Origin: Enterobacteriaceae bacterium RIT693
GTDB lineage: Bacteria; Pseudomonadota; Gammaproteobacteria; Enterobacterales; Enterobacteriaceae
Direction: 5' to 3'
DNA: 50,007 nt
Assembly: GCA_009668225.1 (NCBI GenBank)
Contig: WJYK01000023.1
Span: forward strand, 1-50,007
The notes under the pieces were generated by a model. That model saw only the letters and a list, made by a program, of their open reading frames with translations, was not told the DNA's origin and made no database searches. Shown one piece after another: positions 18,059 through 27,902 of this stretch. The stretch's first letter is position 1; each line of letters starts with the position of its first letter. Made by a program: the position numbers and the translations under genes.

Positions 18059-19888
18059 GTGACACAGGCGGAAGTAATCAATCAGGCGTCGCTGGCGAGG
18101 CAGGTTCTGCAGGAAACCTTCGGGTACCAACAGTTCCGTCCTGGCCAGGAAACCATCATCGATACGGTGCTGGAGGGGCGTGACTGCCTGGTGGTGATGC
18201 CGACCGGCGGCGGTAAATCGCTGTGTTATCAAATTCCTGCGCTGGTGTTCGGCGGCCTGACGGTGGTGGTCTCTCCGCTGATTTCCCTGATGAAAGACCA
18301 GGTCGATCAGCTGCTTGCTAACGGCGTGGCTGCGGCCTGTCTTAACTCGACCCAGACCCGCGAACAGCAGCTGGAAGTGATGACCGGCTGTCGTACCGGG
18401 CAAATTCGCCTGCTGTATATCGCGCCTGAACGCCTGATGATGGATAACTTCATCGACCATCTCAGCAACTGGCAGCTTTCTATGGTTGCGGTGGACGAAG
18501 CGCACTGTATTTCGCAGTGGGGGCATGACTTCCGCCCGGAATATGCCGCTCTTGGCCAGCTTCGCGAACGGCTGCCTGCCGTCCCCTTTGTGGCATTAAC
18601 GGCAACGGCAGATGACACCACGCGGCTTGATATTGTTCGCCTGCTGGGGCTAAACGATCCGTTTATACAAATCAGCAGTTTTGACCGCCCCAATATTCGC
18701 TACATGCTGATGGAGAAGTTTAAGCCGCTCGATCAGCTAACCCGCTATATTCAGGAGCAGCGCGGCAAATCCGGCATTATTTACTGCAACAGCCGGGCAA
18801 AAGTGGAGGACATCGCCGCTCGTCTGCAAAGCAAGGGCGTCAGCGCTGGCGCTTATCACGCTGGCCTGGAACACCAGGTACGCGGGGAAGTGCAGGAAAA
18901 ATTCCAGCGAGACGACCTGCAGATTGTGGTGGCAACCGTCGCGTTTGGTATGGGCATCAACAAGCCGAACGTGCGCTTTGTCGCCCACTTCGATATTCCG
19001 CGCAACATCGAATCTTATTATCAGGAAACCGGCCGTGCCGGACGTGATGGCCTGCCTGCTGAAGCGATGCTGTTTTACGATCCGGCGGATATGGCCTGGC
19101 TGCGCAAATGTCTCGAAGAGAAAGCGCCGGGGCAGCTTCAGGACATCGAACGCCACAAGCTCAACGCGATGGGCGCTTTTGCTGAAGCGCAAACCTGCCG
19201 CCGTCTGGTGCTGCTTAACTACTTTGGCGAAGGTCGCCAGCAGGCTTGTGGCAACTGCGATATCTGCCTCGATCCGCCTCGTCGTTATGACGGGCTTATG
19301 GATGCTCAAAAAGCGCTTTCCTGTATTTACCGCGTCGGCCAGCGTTTTGGTATGGGCTACGTGGTTGAAGTGCTGCGTGGTTCTAATAATCAGCGTATTC
19401 GCGACCTCGGCCATGACAAGCTGAAGATTTACGGTGAAGGCCGCGAGCACACCACCGAGCATTGGGTCAGCGTGATTCGCCAGCTCATTCACCTTGGCGT
19501 GGTGACGCAAAATATTGCCGCACACTCGGCCCTCCAGCTTACGGAAGCGGCGCGTCCTTATCTGCGTGGCGAAGAGCCGCTAATGCTGGCGGTACCGCGC
19601 GTCGTGGCTATTAAGCCGCGCGCCAGCCAGAAAGTCTTTGGCGGCAATTACGATCGCAAGCTGTTTGCCAAGCTCAGGAAACTGCGTAAGTCCATCGCGG
19701 ACGAAGAAAACATTCCACCTTACGTGGTCTTTAACGATGCGACTCTGATTGAGATGGCCGAACAAATGCCGCTGTCGCCGGGTGAAATGCTGGGCATTAA
19801 CGGCGTGGGCACGCGCAAGTTGGAGCGCTTTGGCCGCCCGTTTATGACGATGATTCGCGACCATGTCGATGGTGTGGATGAAGAGTAG
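18059..19888 (+). CDS. recQ: ATP-dependent DNA helicase RecQ
   Basis: The 609-residue protein starts with GTG. It has a RecQ helicase core with MPTGGGKSLCYQ (Walker A), VDEAHCISQWGHDFRPEY (DEAH box plus aromatic loop) and QETGRAGRDGLPAEA (motif VI). A zinc-binding region follows (CRRL...CGNCDICLDPP), then a winged helix and an HRDC domain (YDRKLFAKLRKLRKSIADEENIPPYVVF). It unwinds 3'-5' and starts RecF-pathway recombination with RecJ. A hairpin separates it from pldA. Confidence 0.98.
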   Translation: MTQAEVINQASLARQVLQETFGYQQFRPGQETIIDTVLEGRDCLVVMPTGGGKSLCYQIPALVFGGLTVVVSPLISLMKDQVDQLLANGVAAACLNSTQTREQQLEVMTGCRTGQIRLLYIAPERLMMDNFIDHLSNWQLSMVAVDEAHCISQWGHDFRPEYAALGQLRERLPAVPFVALTATADDTTRLDIVRLLGLNDPFIQISSFDRPNIRYMLMEKFKPLDQLTRYIQEQRGKSGIIYCNSRAKVEDIAARLQSKGVSAGAYHAGLEHQVRGEVQEKFQRDDLQIVVATVAFGMGINKPNVRFVAHFDIPRNIESYYQETGRAGRDGLPAEAMLFYDPADMAWLRKCLEEKAPGQLQDIERHKLNAMGAFAEAQTCRRLVLLNYFGEGRQQACGNCDICLDPPRRYDGLMDAQKALSCIYRVGQRFGMGYVVEVLRGSNNQRIRDLGHDKLKIYGEGREHTTEHWVSVIRQLIHLGVVTQNIAAHSALQLTEAARPYLRGEEPLMLAVPRVVAIKPRASQKVFGGNYDRKLFAKLRKLRKSIADEENIPPYVVFNDATLIEMAEQMPLSPGEMLGINGVGTRKLERFGRPFMTMIRDHVDGVDEE

Positions 19889-19952
19889 CCTGCCGCGATG
19901 AAAAGTGGCAGGATAATGACTCTTCAAATTATCTGCACGCGAGCTATTCCCT

Positions 19953-20573
19953 ATGTTAATGCTATTCCTGACCGTGGCGCTGGTGCACATCGTTGCCCTG
20001 ATGAGCCCGGGTCCTGACTTTTTCTTTGTTTCCCAGACTGCCGTAAGCCGCTCTCGTAAAGAGGCGATGATGGGCGTTATGGGCATTACCGCTGGCGTGA
20101 TGGTTTGGGCGGGCGTAGCGCTGCTTGGCCTGCACCTGATCCTCGAAAAAATGGCCTGGCTGCATAACATCATTATGGTCGGCGGTGGCCTGTATCTGTG
20201 CTGGATGGGTTATCAGATGCTGCGCGGCGCATTCAAGAAAGAAGCTAAAGGCGAAGAAGCCCCGAAAGTTGAGCTGGCGAGCGGCGGGAAGAGCTTTGTG
20301 AAAGGGCTGCTGACGAACCTGGCAAACCCGAAAGCGATTATCTACTTCGGCAGCGTGTTCTCGCTGTTTGTTGGCGACGACGTGGGCAGCGCGGAGCGCT
20401 GGGGCCTGTTTGTGCTGATTGCGATTGAAACTTTCGCCTGGTTCACGATTGTGGCGAGCCTGTTTGCCTTACCGAAAATGCGCCGCGGCTACCAGCGCCT
20501 CGCCAAATGGATCGACGGTATGGCGGGCGCTTTGTTTACCGGGTTTGGTATTCACCTGATCATCTCCCGATAA
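19953..20573 (+). CDS. rhtC: Threonine exporter RhtC
   Basis: The 206-residue LysE/RhtB-family exporter has six hydrophobic segments and the family N-terminus VHIVALMSPGPDFFFVSQTAVS. NLANPKAIIYFGSVFSLFVG is the second conserved family stretch. Similarity to E. coli RhtC is strong throughout. It exports L-threonine. Its stop abuts that of rhtB, which runs the other way. Confidence 0.96.
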   Translation: MLMLFLTVALVHIVALMSPGPDFFFVSQTAVSRSRKEAMMGVMGITAGVMVWAGVALLGLHLILEKMAWLHNIIMVGGGLYLCWMGYQMLRGAFKKEAKGEEAPKVELASGGKSFVKGLLTNLANPKAIIYFGSVFSLFVGDDVGSAERWGLFVLIAIETFAWFTIVASLFALPKMRRGYQRLAKWIDGMAGALFTGFGIHLIISR

Positions 20574-21194
20574 TCAGGCCTGGCGCGCTCCGGCAAGCAG
20601 CGCGCCAACCAGCATAAACAGCGAGCCGAAGACCCGGTTCAACGCCTTCATCTGGCGCGGCCCCTTAATCCAGGCGGCGATGCGTTTTGCCAGAGTCGCA
20701 TAGCCAATCATCACGATGATATCCACCACCACCGTTGTTACGCCGAGCACCACGTACTGCATCGCCTGAGGCTGGTGAGGCACGATAAACTGCGGGAACA
20801 GGGCGGCGAGAAACACGATGCTCTTGGGGTTGGTCAGGTTAACGAACACCGCCCGCTTAAACAGTTTACTGCGCGGTTGGGTGGTTGCCAGCGTGTTCAG
20901 ATCCAGCGCACCGGCTGCTCTCCATTGCTGGATCCCCAGCCAGATAAGATAGGCGACACCCGCCCACTTCAGCACTTCAAAGGCCAGCAGCGAGCGTGAA
21001 AACAGCGCCCCAAGCCCCACGCCGACCAGCACAATATGCAGCGCCAGCCCGGTTTGCAGCCCGGTAATCGAGGCCGCTGCGCCGCGGTAGCCGTGGCTGA
21101 TGGCGGTGGTCATAGTATTAATGGCTCCGGACCCGGGGGAAAGGCTAAGAATTATTGTGGTTAGCAGATAGGTAAACCACCACTCGAAGGTCAT
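20574..21194 (-). CDS. rhtB: Homoserine/homoserine lactone exporter RhtB
   Basis: The 206-residue LysE-family exporter is a paralogue of RhtC, with [20 protein letters not shown] near the N-terminus and [20 protein letters not shown] in the middle. E. coli RhtB exports homoserine and its lactone. It is convergent with rhtC and divergent from pldB. The paralogue pair in tail-to-tail orientation is conserved in enterobacteria. Confidence 0.96.
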   Translation of the reverse strand: MTFEWWFTYLLTTIILSLSPGSGAINTMTTAISHGYRGAAASITGLQTGLALHIVLVGVGLGALFSRSLLAFEVLKWAGVAYLIWLGIQQWRAAGALDLNTLATTQPRSKLFKRAVFVNLTNPKSIVFLAALFPQFIVPHQPQAMQYVVLGVTTVVVDIIVMIGYATLAKRIAAWIKGPRQMKALNRVFGSLFMLVGALLAGARQA

Positions 21195-21282
21195 GCGAAA
21201 CTCCCTGAACGCGCACTTTTATGCCACAATACGCTATTGTTGATAAGCGTGCTATGAGCCACAAAAAAATCACAGATACCTG

Positions 21283-22305
21283 ATGCCGACCCCTATATCT
21301 CAGCATAAAAATGGATGGTTAGAACGGGAAGGCGCATTTGCTGCTTTTGCTACGGGTCCGCTAACGGACTTCTGGCGCAGGCGGGAAGAGCGCGAGTTCA
21401 CCGGCGTGGATGACGTTCCGGTTCGCTACGTTCGTTTCTGTTCGCCCCAGCATGACCGCGTGATTGTTGTCTGCCCGGGCAGAATTGAAAGCTATGTGAA
21501 ATATGCTGAGCTGGCCTATGACCTGTTTTATAGCGGGTTTGATGTCCTGATAATTGACCACCGCGGGCAGGGCCGTTCAGGGCGGATGCTGTCGGATTCT
21601 CACCGTGGGCACGTCGTCAATTTTAGCGACTATGTCGAAGATTTTGACCGCTTCTATCAGCAGGAAGTCGCGTCAGGGCACTGGCGTAAACGCTATCTGC
21701 TGGCCCATTCGATGGGCGGCGCTATTGCCGCATTATGGCTACAGCAAGCACCTGATGCTTTTGACGCGGTTGCGCTTTGCGCGCCGATGTTCGGCATTAC
21801 GCTGCGCTGGCCGGAATGGATGGTGCGCCACATTCTTGACTGGGCCGAAGGGCATCCACGTATTCGGGAAGGATACGCCATTGGGACTGGCCGCTGGCGC
21901 GCGCTGCCGTTTAGCGTTAACGTCCTGACCCACAGTGAAGAGCGGTATCGCCGCAGCCTGCGTTTTTATGCTGATGAGCCAGCATTGCGGGTGGGTGGGC
22001 CAACGTTCCATTGGGTACGCGAAGGGATCCTCGCCGGAGAAAAGGTGTTAGCAGGAGCCACTGCCATCACCACGCCGATCTTTTTACTCCAGGCAGAAGA
22101 GGAGCGAGTGGTTGATAACCGCGCGCACCAGCGATTCTGCGAAATTATGGCCGCGGCGGGCCACCCTTGTGAGGGGGAAACACCTTACGTTATTGAAGGC
22201 GCGTATCACGAGATCCTGTTTGAGAAGGACGCTATGCGTGCCAGAGCATTGTCTGCCGTGCTTGAGTTTTTCGACCGGCATAATTCATTAATTTACTCTA
22301 AATAA
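21283..22305 (+). CDS. pldB: Lysophospholipase L2 (PldB)
   Basis: The 340-residue alpha/beta hydrolase has the oxyanion/strand signature IIDHRGQGRSGRM, nucleophile elbow LLAHSMGGAIAALW (Ser) and a late His in EGAYHEILFE. It hydrolyses lysophospholipids and transfers acyl groups at the cytoplasmic membrane, complementing PldA. It reads MPTPISQHKNGWLEREGAFAAF from the chosen ATG. An ERIC element lies directly after the stop codon. Confidence 0.95.
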   Translation: MPTPISQHKNGWLEREGAFAAFATGPLTDFWRRREEREFTGVDDVPVRYVRFCSPQHDRVIVVCPGRIESYVKYAELAYDLFYSGFDVLIIDHRGQGRSGRMLSDSHRGHVVNFSDYVEDFDRFYQQEVASGHWRKRYLLAHSMGGAIAALWLQQAPDAFDAVALCAPMFGITLRWPEWMVRHILDWAEGHPRIREGYAIGTGRWRALPFSVNVLTHSEERYRRSLRFYADEPALRVGGPTFHWVREGILAGEKVLAGATAITTPIFLLQAEEERVVDNRAHQRFCEIMAAAGHPCEGETPYVIEGAYHEILFEKDAMRARALSAVLEFFDRHNSLIYSK

Positions 22306-22417
22306 TTCGAGTTGTAGGTAGGCGGCCAGAGAGCTTATCCCGATGAGCTTACTGAAGTAAGTGATTCGGGTAAGTGAGTGCAGCCAACACCCCTACAACT
22401 TGAAGTATGACGAGTAT
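22306..22417. repeat. ERIC (IRU) element
   Basis: About 112 bases fill the pldB-yigL gap and match the enterobacterial repetitive intergenic consensus. Terminal inverted repeats are TTCGAGTTGTAGG (22306-22318) and CCTACAACTTGAA (22392-22404), followed by GTATGACGAGTAT. The core holds GAGCTTACTGAAGTAAGTGA and GTGAGTGCAGCCAAC, the typical ERIC centre. It is transcribed with its neighbours and folds into a long hairpin. It is a little shorter than the usual 127 bp. Confidence 0.88.
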
Positions 22418-22431
22418 TACCAGAGGTCTCT

Positions 22432-23238
22432 ATGTACCACGTCGTTGCTTCAGATTTAGATGGCACCTTGCTGTCTCCCGATCATTTTCTCTCCGCTTAC
22501 GCGAAAGAAACGTTAAAACTGCTCACAGCTGAAGGCGTTAACTTTGTTTTTGCTACCGGTCGTCACCATATCGATGTGGCGCAAATCCGCGATAACCTTG
22601 AGATCAAGGCGTACATGATCACCTCTAACGGGGCGCGCGTACACGATACCGACGGCAATCTGTTCTTCTCTCACGATCTCGACCATGATATTGCTCAGGA
22701 TCTGTTTGGCGTGGTGCATAACAACCCGGATATCGTGACCAACGTCTACCGGGGCGACGAGTGGTTTATGAACCGCCACCGCCCGGAAGAGATGAAATAT
22801 TTCCAGGAAGCCAAATTCAGCTACACCTTGTTTGAGCCGGGCCTGCTGGAGGCAGACGGCGTCAGCAAGGTGTTCTTCACCTGTGACGACCACGATACGT
22901 TGCTGCCGCTGGAGCAGGCGATTAACGCCCGCTGGGGTGACCGCGTAAACGTGAGCTTTTCTACCCTTACCTGCCTGGAAGTGATGGCGGGCGGCGTCTC
23001 CAAAGGGCACGCGCTGGAAGCAGTTTCGAAAGCAATGGGCTACGGCCTGAAAGAGTGCATCGCCTTCGGCGACGGCATGAACGACGCTGAGATGCTGAGC
23101 ATGGCCGGCAAGGGCTGCATCATGGGCAACGCTCACCAGCGCCTGAAAGACCTGCTACCGGAGCTTGAAGTGATTGGCACCAACGGCGATAACGCCGTGC
23201 CGCACTACCTGCGCAGGTTGTTCCTTAAGGCTGAATAA
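22432..23238 (+). CDS. yigL: HAD-family sugar/pyridoxal phosphatase YigL
   Basis: The 268-residue Cof-type HAD hydrolase has motif I ASDLDGTLLSPDH, motif II FATGR, motif III with Lys in GGVSKGHAL and motif IV AFGDGMNDAEMLSMAG. E. coli YigL dephosphorylates pyridoxal phosphate and sugar phosphates, and its mRNA is stabilised by the sRNA SgrS during glucose-phosphate stress. In E. coli the SgrS site is inside the upstream pldB coding sequence; here an ERIC element lies between the two genes and may affect processing. Confidence 0.95.
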   Translation: MYHVVASDLDGTLLSPDHFLSAYAKETLKLLTAEGVNFVFATGRHHIDVAQIRDNLEIKAYMITSNGARVHDTDGNLFFSHDLDHDIAQDLFGVVHNNPDIVTNVYRGDEWFMNRHRPEEMKYFQEAKFSYTLFEPGLLEADGVSKVFFTCDDHDTLLPLEQAINARWGDRVNVSFSTLTCLEVMAGGVSKGHALEAVSKAMGYGLKECIAFGDGMNDAEMLSMAGKGCIMGNAHQRLKDLLPELEVIGTNGDNAVPHYLRRLFLKAE

Positions 23239-23248
23239 CAGGTACAAT

Positions 23249-23277
23249 GACGAGTGGTTTATTCGTGACCACTCGTC
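23249..23277 (+). terminator. Hairpin after yigL
   Basis: Perfect 10-bp stem GACGAGTGGT (23249-23258) / ACCACTCGTC (23268-23277). There is no T-run after it, so it may be an mRNA 3' stabiliser rather than a true terminator. Confidence 0.45.
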
Positions 23278-23350
23278 AACTAAATAGTTAAGCTGATGCT
23301 CTGGCCTCTGGGTACAATGGCGTAATCTTGTTCGTTGCGGACTGCTCATT

Positions 23351-24250
23351 GTGCCATTACTTATCATCACCACGATTCTGTGGGCCTTCTCTTTTAGCCT
23401 GATAGGCGAATACCTTGCCGGGCATGTGGACAGCTACTTCTCGGTGCTGATGCGTGTCGGGCTTGCCGCGCTGGTGTTTCTGCCGTTTCTGCGCGTTAAG
23501 GGGTATCAGCTAAAAACGCTGCTGCTGTATATGCTGGTGGGGGCGCTTCAACTGGGCGTTATGTACCTGCTTAGCTTCCGCGCCTATTTATACCTAACGG
23601 TCTCCGAATTCTTGTTGTTCACGGTGATGACGCCGCTGTACGTCACGCTTATCTACGATTTACTAAGCGGCAATAAGCTACGTTGGGGCTATGTGCTAAG
23701 CGCGGGGCTGGCGGTCATCGGCGCGGCGATCATCCGCTACGACAAAGTGAGCGACCATTTCTGGGTTGGCCTGCTGCTGGTGCAGGGGGCAAATATTTGT
23801 TTCGCCATTGGGATGGTTGGCTACAAGCGCCTGATGGAAACGCACCCGATGCCGCAGCATTGTGCGTTTTCCTGGTTCTATCTTGGGGCATTTATCGTTG
23901 CCGCAGCGGCCTGGTTTGTTCTTGGTAATCCACAAAAGCTCCCCACCACTACGCTACAGTGGGGGATTCTGGTCTGGCTTGGCGTAGTGGCTTCCGGGCT
24001 GGGCTACTTTATGTGGAACTACGGTGCAACCCAGGTGGACGCCGGTACGCTCGGCATCATGAATAACGTTCACGTGCCCGCCGGGCTATTGGTTAACCTC
24101 GCCATCTGGCAGGAGCAGCCGCACTGGCCGAGCTTTATCATTGGGGGAACGGTGATAATGGCCTCGCTGTGGGTACATCGCCGATGGGTCGCTCCGCGTT
24201 CTTCACAAACGGAAGGTGGTCACAGGCGTGCTGGCGCGTCGAGCGAATAA
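23351..24250 (+). CDS. yigM: Biotin transporter YigM (EamA family)
   Basis: The 299-residue EamA-family protein has ten hydrophobic segments, starting with GTG. It matches E. coli YigM, shown to be the high-affinity biotin importer, in [44 protein letters not shown] and [21 protein letters not shown]-type segments. Its last 113 bases overlap the 3' end of metR on the other strand, and both reading frames are conserved there. Confidence 0.93.
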   Translation: MPLLIITTILWAFSFSLIGEYLAGHVDSYFSVLMRVGLAALVFLPFLRVKGYQLKTLLLYMLVGALQLGVMYLLSFRAYLYLTVSEFLLFTVMTPLYVTLIYDLLSGNKLRWGYVLSAGLAVIGAAIIRYDKVSDHFWVGLLLVQGANICFAIGMVGYKRLMETHPMPQHCAFSWFYLGAFIVAAAAWFVLGNPQKLPTTTLQWGILVWLGVVASGLGYFMWNYGATQVDAGTLGIMNNVHVPAGLLVNLAIWQEQPHWPSFIIGGTVIMASLWVHRRWVAPRSSQTEGGHRRAGASSE

Positions 24251-25091
24251 ACGCTTCGGTCACCGGCTGGCGCTGTTCGCCATCGCGGACCGCGGCGTAC
24301 AGTCGGCTCCATAATCCCTCGCCCAGGGTCTTTGTGACGATCAGGCCCTGGTGCTCAAAGCTTTCCACCACCCAGTGCGGTAGCGCGGCAATGCCCATGC
24401 GCGCCGACACCATCTGAATCAGCAGCAGCGTGTTATCGACGTTTTTCAGCGATGGGCTAACGCCCGCTGGCTGGAGGAAATGACGCCAGATATCCATGCG
24501 TTCACGCTGTACCGGATAGATCAGCAGCGTTTCGTCACTTAAATCTTCGGGCTCGATGCTCGCTTTCTTCGCCAGAGGATGGTCGGTGGCCATCACCAGG
24601 CGAACTTCAAAATCAAACATCGGCGAATAATGTAGCCCGCTGCGCGGCAGAATATCGGACGTTAATACGATATCCAGTTCACCCTGCTGTAGCGCGGGCT
24701 GCGGATCAAATGTCACGCCGGACTTAAAGTCCATCTCCACCTGCGGCCAGTGCTGGCGGAATTGCTCCAGCGCCGGGGTCAGCCATTGAATGCAGCTGTG
24801 GCACTCAATCGCAATACGCAGCCGCGTCTGGTGCGGTTCGTTGCAGGCCTGCAGCGCGCGGCCAATCTGCGGTAACACCTGCTCGGCAAGCTGCAGCAAG
24901 ATCTCCCCCTGTGGCGTGAAGCGAAGCGGCTGACTTTTACGGATAAACAGGCGGAAGCCAAGCCGTTGCTCCAGATCGCTGAACTGGTGGGAGAGGGCCG
25001 ACTGGGTCTGATGCAGTGCGGCGGCCGCTGCGGCCAGCGAGCCACAGTTTCGTAACGCTTGCAGCGTCCGCAGGTGTTTAATCTCGATCAT
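24138..25091 (-). CDS. metR: LysR-type regulator MetR
   Basis: The 317-residue protein has an N-terminal winged helix-turn-helix ([20 protein letters not shown] and [20 protein letters not shown]) and a periplasmic-binding-protein-like effector domain. MetR activates metE, metH and others with homocysteine as co-regulator. It is divergent from metE, with 117 bases between the starts. A TGAA-N5-TTCA site overlaps its own start codon, consistent with autorepression. Its tail overlaps yigM antisense. Confidence 0.97.
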   Translation of the reverse strand: MIEIKHLRTLQALRNCGSLAAAAAALHQTQSALSHQFSDLEQRLGFRLFIRKSQPLRFTPQGEILLQLAEQVLPQIGRALQACNEPHQTRLRIAIECHSCIQWLTPALEQFRQHWPQVEMDFKSGVTFDPQPALQQGELDIVLTSDILPRSGLHYSPMFDFEVRLVMATDHPLAKKASIEPEDLSDETLLIYPVQRERMDIWRHFLQPAGVSPSLKNVDNTLLLIQMVSARMGIAALPHWVVESFEHQGLIVTKTLGEGLWSRLYAAVRDGEQRQPVTEAFIRSTRQHACDHLPFVKNAERPIGDVPTARPLSPFPQ

Positions 25092-25186
25092 GAAAGTCCT
25101 TCACTTCGGCATGAACAAATTGCGCTTGAGGAATATACAGTACCTGCGGATTATAGAAGTGTAAACATCTGGACGTCTAAATACAT
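25091..25186. promoter_or_regulatory. metR-metE control region: MetR site and MetJ boxes
   Basis: A perfect MetR site TGAA-AGTCC-TTCA occurs at 25091-25103. Adjacent 8-mers AAACATCT (25163-25170) and GGACGTCT (25171-25178), with a weaker third AAATACAT (25179-25186), match the MetJ box AGACGTCT. MetJ with S-adenosylmethionine would repress metE, and MetR with homocysteine would activate it. This is the classical arrangement. Confidence 0.85.
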
Positions 25187-25208
25187 CGCACCGAATAGAG
25201 GAAAGACC

Positions 25209-27470
25209 ATGACAATCCATAATCACACCCTGGGGTTCCCTCGCGTCGGCCTTAAGCGCGAGTTGAAAAAAGCACAGGAAAGCTACTGGGCAGGGAATAC
25301 CTCCCGTGAAGAATTACTGGCGGTTGGCCGCGAGCTGCGCGCCCGCCACTGGGACCAACAAAAACAGGCCGGCGTTGAATTACTGCCGGTGGGCGACTTT
25401 GCCTGGTACGACCATGTTCTGACCACCAGCCTGCTGCTCGGTAACGTGCCGGCTCGTCATCAGAACAAAGACGGCAGCGTCGATATCGATACGCTGTTCC
25501 GCATCGGTCGTGGTCGTGCGCCAACCGGCGAGCCTGCCGCCGCCGCAGAAATGACCAAATGGTTCAATACCAACTACCACTACATGGTGCCGGAATTTAC
25601 CAAAGGTCAGCAGTTCAAACTGACCTGGACTCAGCTGCTGGAAGAGGTCGACGAAGCGCTGGCGCTGGGCCACAAGGTGAAACCTGTCCTGCTGGGGCCG
25701 GTGACTTACCTGTGGCTGGGCAAAGTGAAGGGCGAGCAGTTTGACCGCCTGAGCCTGCTGAAAGACATTCTGCCGGTTTACCAGCAGGTTCTGGCCGAGC
25801 TGGCGAAACGCGGCGTTGAATGGGTGCAGATCGACGAGCCTGCGCTGGTTCTGGAGCTGCCAAAGGCGTGGCTTGATGCGTTCAAACCAGCTTACGACGC
25901 GTTGACCGGCCAGGTTAAGCTGTTGCTGACCACCTACTTTGAAGGCGTTGGCCCGAACCTGGAGACCATCACTGCGCTGCCGGTACAGGGCCTGCACGTA
26001 GACTTTGTTCACGGCAAAGATGATGTGAAAGAGATTCATCAGAAGCTGCCTGCAAACTGGCTGCTGTCTGCGGGCGTGATCAACGGCCGTAACGTATGGC
26101 GTGCCGACCTGACTGAGAAATATGCTCAACTGAAAGACCTGGGGGGTAAACGTGAGCTGTGGGTAGCCTCTTCCTGCTCCCTGCTGCACAGCCCAATTGA
26201 CCTGAGCGTAGAGACTCGTCTGGATGCTGAAGTTAAAAGCTGGTTTGCCTTTGCCCTGCAGAAGTGTGCCGAGCTGTCCTTACTGACCGAAGCGCTGAAC
26301 AGCGGCGATACTGCGAAAATTGCCGAATGGAGTGCGCCGATTCAGGCTCGCCGTCAGTCTAAGCGCGTGCACAATGCCGCAGTGGGCGAACGCCTGGCGA
26401 AAATCACCGCGCAGGACAGCCAGCGCCAGAGTTCCTATACCGCGCGTGCGGCGGCACAGCGTGAACGTTTCAATCTGCCGGCGTGGCCAACGACGACCAT
26501 CGGCTCCTTCCCGCAAACGACCGAAATCCGTGGCCTGCGCCTGGACTTCAAGAAAGGGAAGCTGGATGCCAACAACTACCGCACCGGCATCGCCGAACAC
26601 ATTAAACAGGCGATTGCCGAGCAGGAGCGCCTGGGCCTGGACGTGCTGGTGCACGGCGAAGCCGAGCGTAACGACATGGTTGAGTACTTCGGCGAACATC
26701 TGGATGGTTTTGTGTTTACTCAGAATGGCTGGGTGCAGAGCTACGGTTCCCGCTGCGTGAAGCCGCCGATTGTTATCGGTGACATCAGCCGCCCTGAGCC
26801 GATCACCGTTGAGTGGGCCAAATACGCACAGTCCCTGACCGACAAACCTGTTAAAGGCATGCTGACCGGCCCGGTGACGATTCTTTGTTGGTCCTTCCCG
26901 CGCGAAGATGTTTCTCGCGAAACTATCGCGAAGCAGATTGCCCTGGCCCTGCGTGATGAAGTGGCGGATTTGGAAGCCGCAGGTATCGGTATCATCCAGA
27001 TTGATGAACCCGCTCTGCGTGAAGGTTTACCGCTGCGTCAGTCCGACTGGCAGGCTTATCTGGCGTGGGGCGTTGAGGCCTTCCGCCTGAACGCCGCCGT
27101 GGTGCGTGACGACACCCAGATCCACACCCATATGTGCTACTGCGAATTCAACGACATCATGGACTCTATCGCGGCGCTGGATGCGGACGTGATAACCATC
27201 GAGACTTCTCGTTCCGATATGGATCTGCTGGAGTCGTTCAAAGAGTTCGAATACCCGAACGAAATCGGGCCGGGCGTGTATGACATTCACTCCCCAAACG
27301 TTCCGGATGTGGAGTGGATTGAAGCGTTACTGAAGAAAGCCGCGGAGTCCGTGCCGGCAGAGCGCCTGTGGGTTAACCCGGACTGCGGCCTGAAAACGCG
27401 CGGATGGCCAGAAACTCGCGCGGCGCTGGCGAACATGGTGCAGGCGGCGCAGAACCTGCGTAGTGCTTGA
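25209..27470 (+). CDS. metE: Cobalamin-independent methionine synthase
   Basis: The 753-residue enzyme has two related TIM-barrel halves. The C-terminal half carries the Zn ligands His and Cys in [11 protein letters not shown] and a second Cys in [12 protein letters not shown]. It transfers the methyl group of 5-methyltetrahydropteroyl-triglutamate to homocysteine. The start at 25209 ([20 protein letters not shown]) has GAGG upstream and matches E. coli; the open frame extends further back into the operators and is not used. A terminator follows closely. Confidence 0.98.
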   Translation: MTIHNHTLGFPRVGLKRELKKAQESYWAGNTSREELLAVGRELRARHWDQQKQAGVELLPVGDFAWYDHVLTTSLLLGNVPARHQNKDGSVDIDTLFRIGRGRAPTGEPAAAAEMTKWFNTNYHYMVPEFTKGQQFKLTWTQLLEEVDEALALGHKVKPVLLGPVTYLWLGKVKGEQFDRLSLLKDILPVYQQVLAELAKRGVEWVQIDEPALVLELPKAWLDAFKPAYDALTGQVKLLLTTYFEGVGPNLETITALPVQGLHVDFVHGKDDVKEIHQKLPANWLLSAGVINGRNVWRADLTEKYAQLKDLGGKRELWVASSCSLLHSPIDLSVETRLDAEVKSWFAFALQKCAELSLLTEALNSGDTAKIAEWSAPIQARRQSKRVHNAAVGERLAKITAQDSQRQSSYTARAAAQRERFNLPAWPTTTIGSFPQTTEIRGLRLDFKKGKLDANNYRTGIAEHIKQAIAEQERLGLDVLVHGEAERNDMVEYFGEHLDGFVFTQNGWVQSYGSRCVKPPIVIGDISRPEPITVEWAKYAQSLTDKPVKGMLTGPVTILCWSFPREDVSRETIAKQIALALRDEVADLEAAGIGIIQIDEPALREGLPLRQSDWQAYLAWGVEAFRLNAAVVRDDTQIHTHMCYCEFNDIMDSIAALDADVITIETSRSDMDLLESFKEFEYPNEIGPGVYDIHSPNVPDVEWIEALLKKAAESVPAERLWVNPDCGLKTRGWPETRAALANMVQAAQNLRSA

Positions 27471-27479
27471 GTCTGGCCG

Positions 27480-27503
27480 CGGAGGCGAGAGCCTCCGTCT
27501 TTT
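27480..27503 (+). terminator. metE terminator
   Basis: Stem CGGAGGC (27480-27486) / GCCTCCG (27491-27497) with a GAGA loop, then TCTTTT. Confidence 0.85.
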
Positions 27504-27608
27504 CACTTGGTAGCTGATGACTCCCGTACGCTGTTGCGGTTATTTATGCCGGGAATATCAAAATACACTTGAGCTGCTGACTGTTAGGAGTGTCGACAAA
27601 AAGGCAAT

Positions 27609-27902
27609 TTATGAGGTGCTTAGTGAGTGGCTGAGGTAGCCACTCACTGCGGTAGTGATTCGTTTTTGCTGCTGTTGGCGATTGTAGCCAACCGGGCGAC
27701 TCCAGTCATCGTCATATTTAATATTCCCGTCGATGTAAAACCACTCGATAATAAGTTTACCAGTACTTGAACAAGTCACCTGGTTCATGCTGTAACCGCT
27801 ATTCATGATTTCTATTGAGCCCTCACGGCCCAGTGACAGACAACTTCCCTTAATTTGTTGCCCGTTCTCATCGTAAATATACATGTAGGCTGGTAATGAC
27901 AT
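27609..27902 (-). pseudogene. Internally deleted Hcp (T6SS tube protein) remnant
   Basis: The 97-codon frame starts MSLPAYMYIYDENGQQIKGS and continues LGREGSIEIMNSGYSMNQ, the N-terminus of an Hcp of about 160 residues. It then jumps to LIIEWFYIDGNIKYDDDW, which resembles the Hcp C-terminal strand (pattern TWTYxDGNIxxxDSW). About 85-100 central codons seem to be missing without loss of frame. The last residues (AVSGYLSHSLSTS) read through a hairpin at 27623-27647, suggesting the original stop was also lost. It overlaps the lipoprotein stop by one base (TAATG). It might be expressed, but it cannot form a normal Hcp ring. Confidence 0.7.
27623..27647 (-). terminator. Hairpin at the end of the T6SS-like cassette
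   Basis: Perfect 10-bp stem GTGAGTGGCT (27623-27632) / AGCCACTCAC (27638-27647). It lies inside the last codons of the mini-Hcp frame. No immediate T-run follows on the minus strand, so termination efficiency is unclear. Confidence 0.45.
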
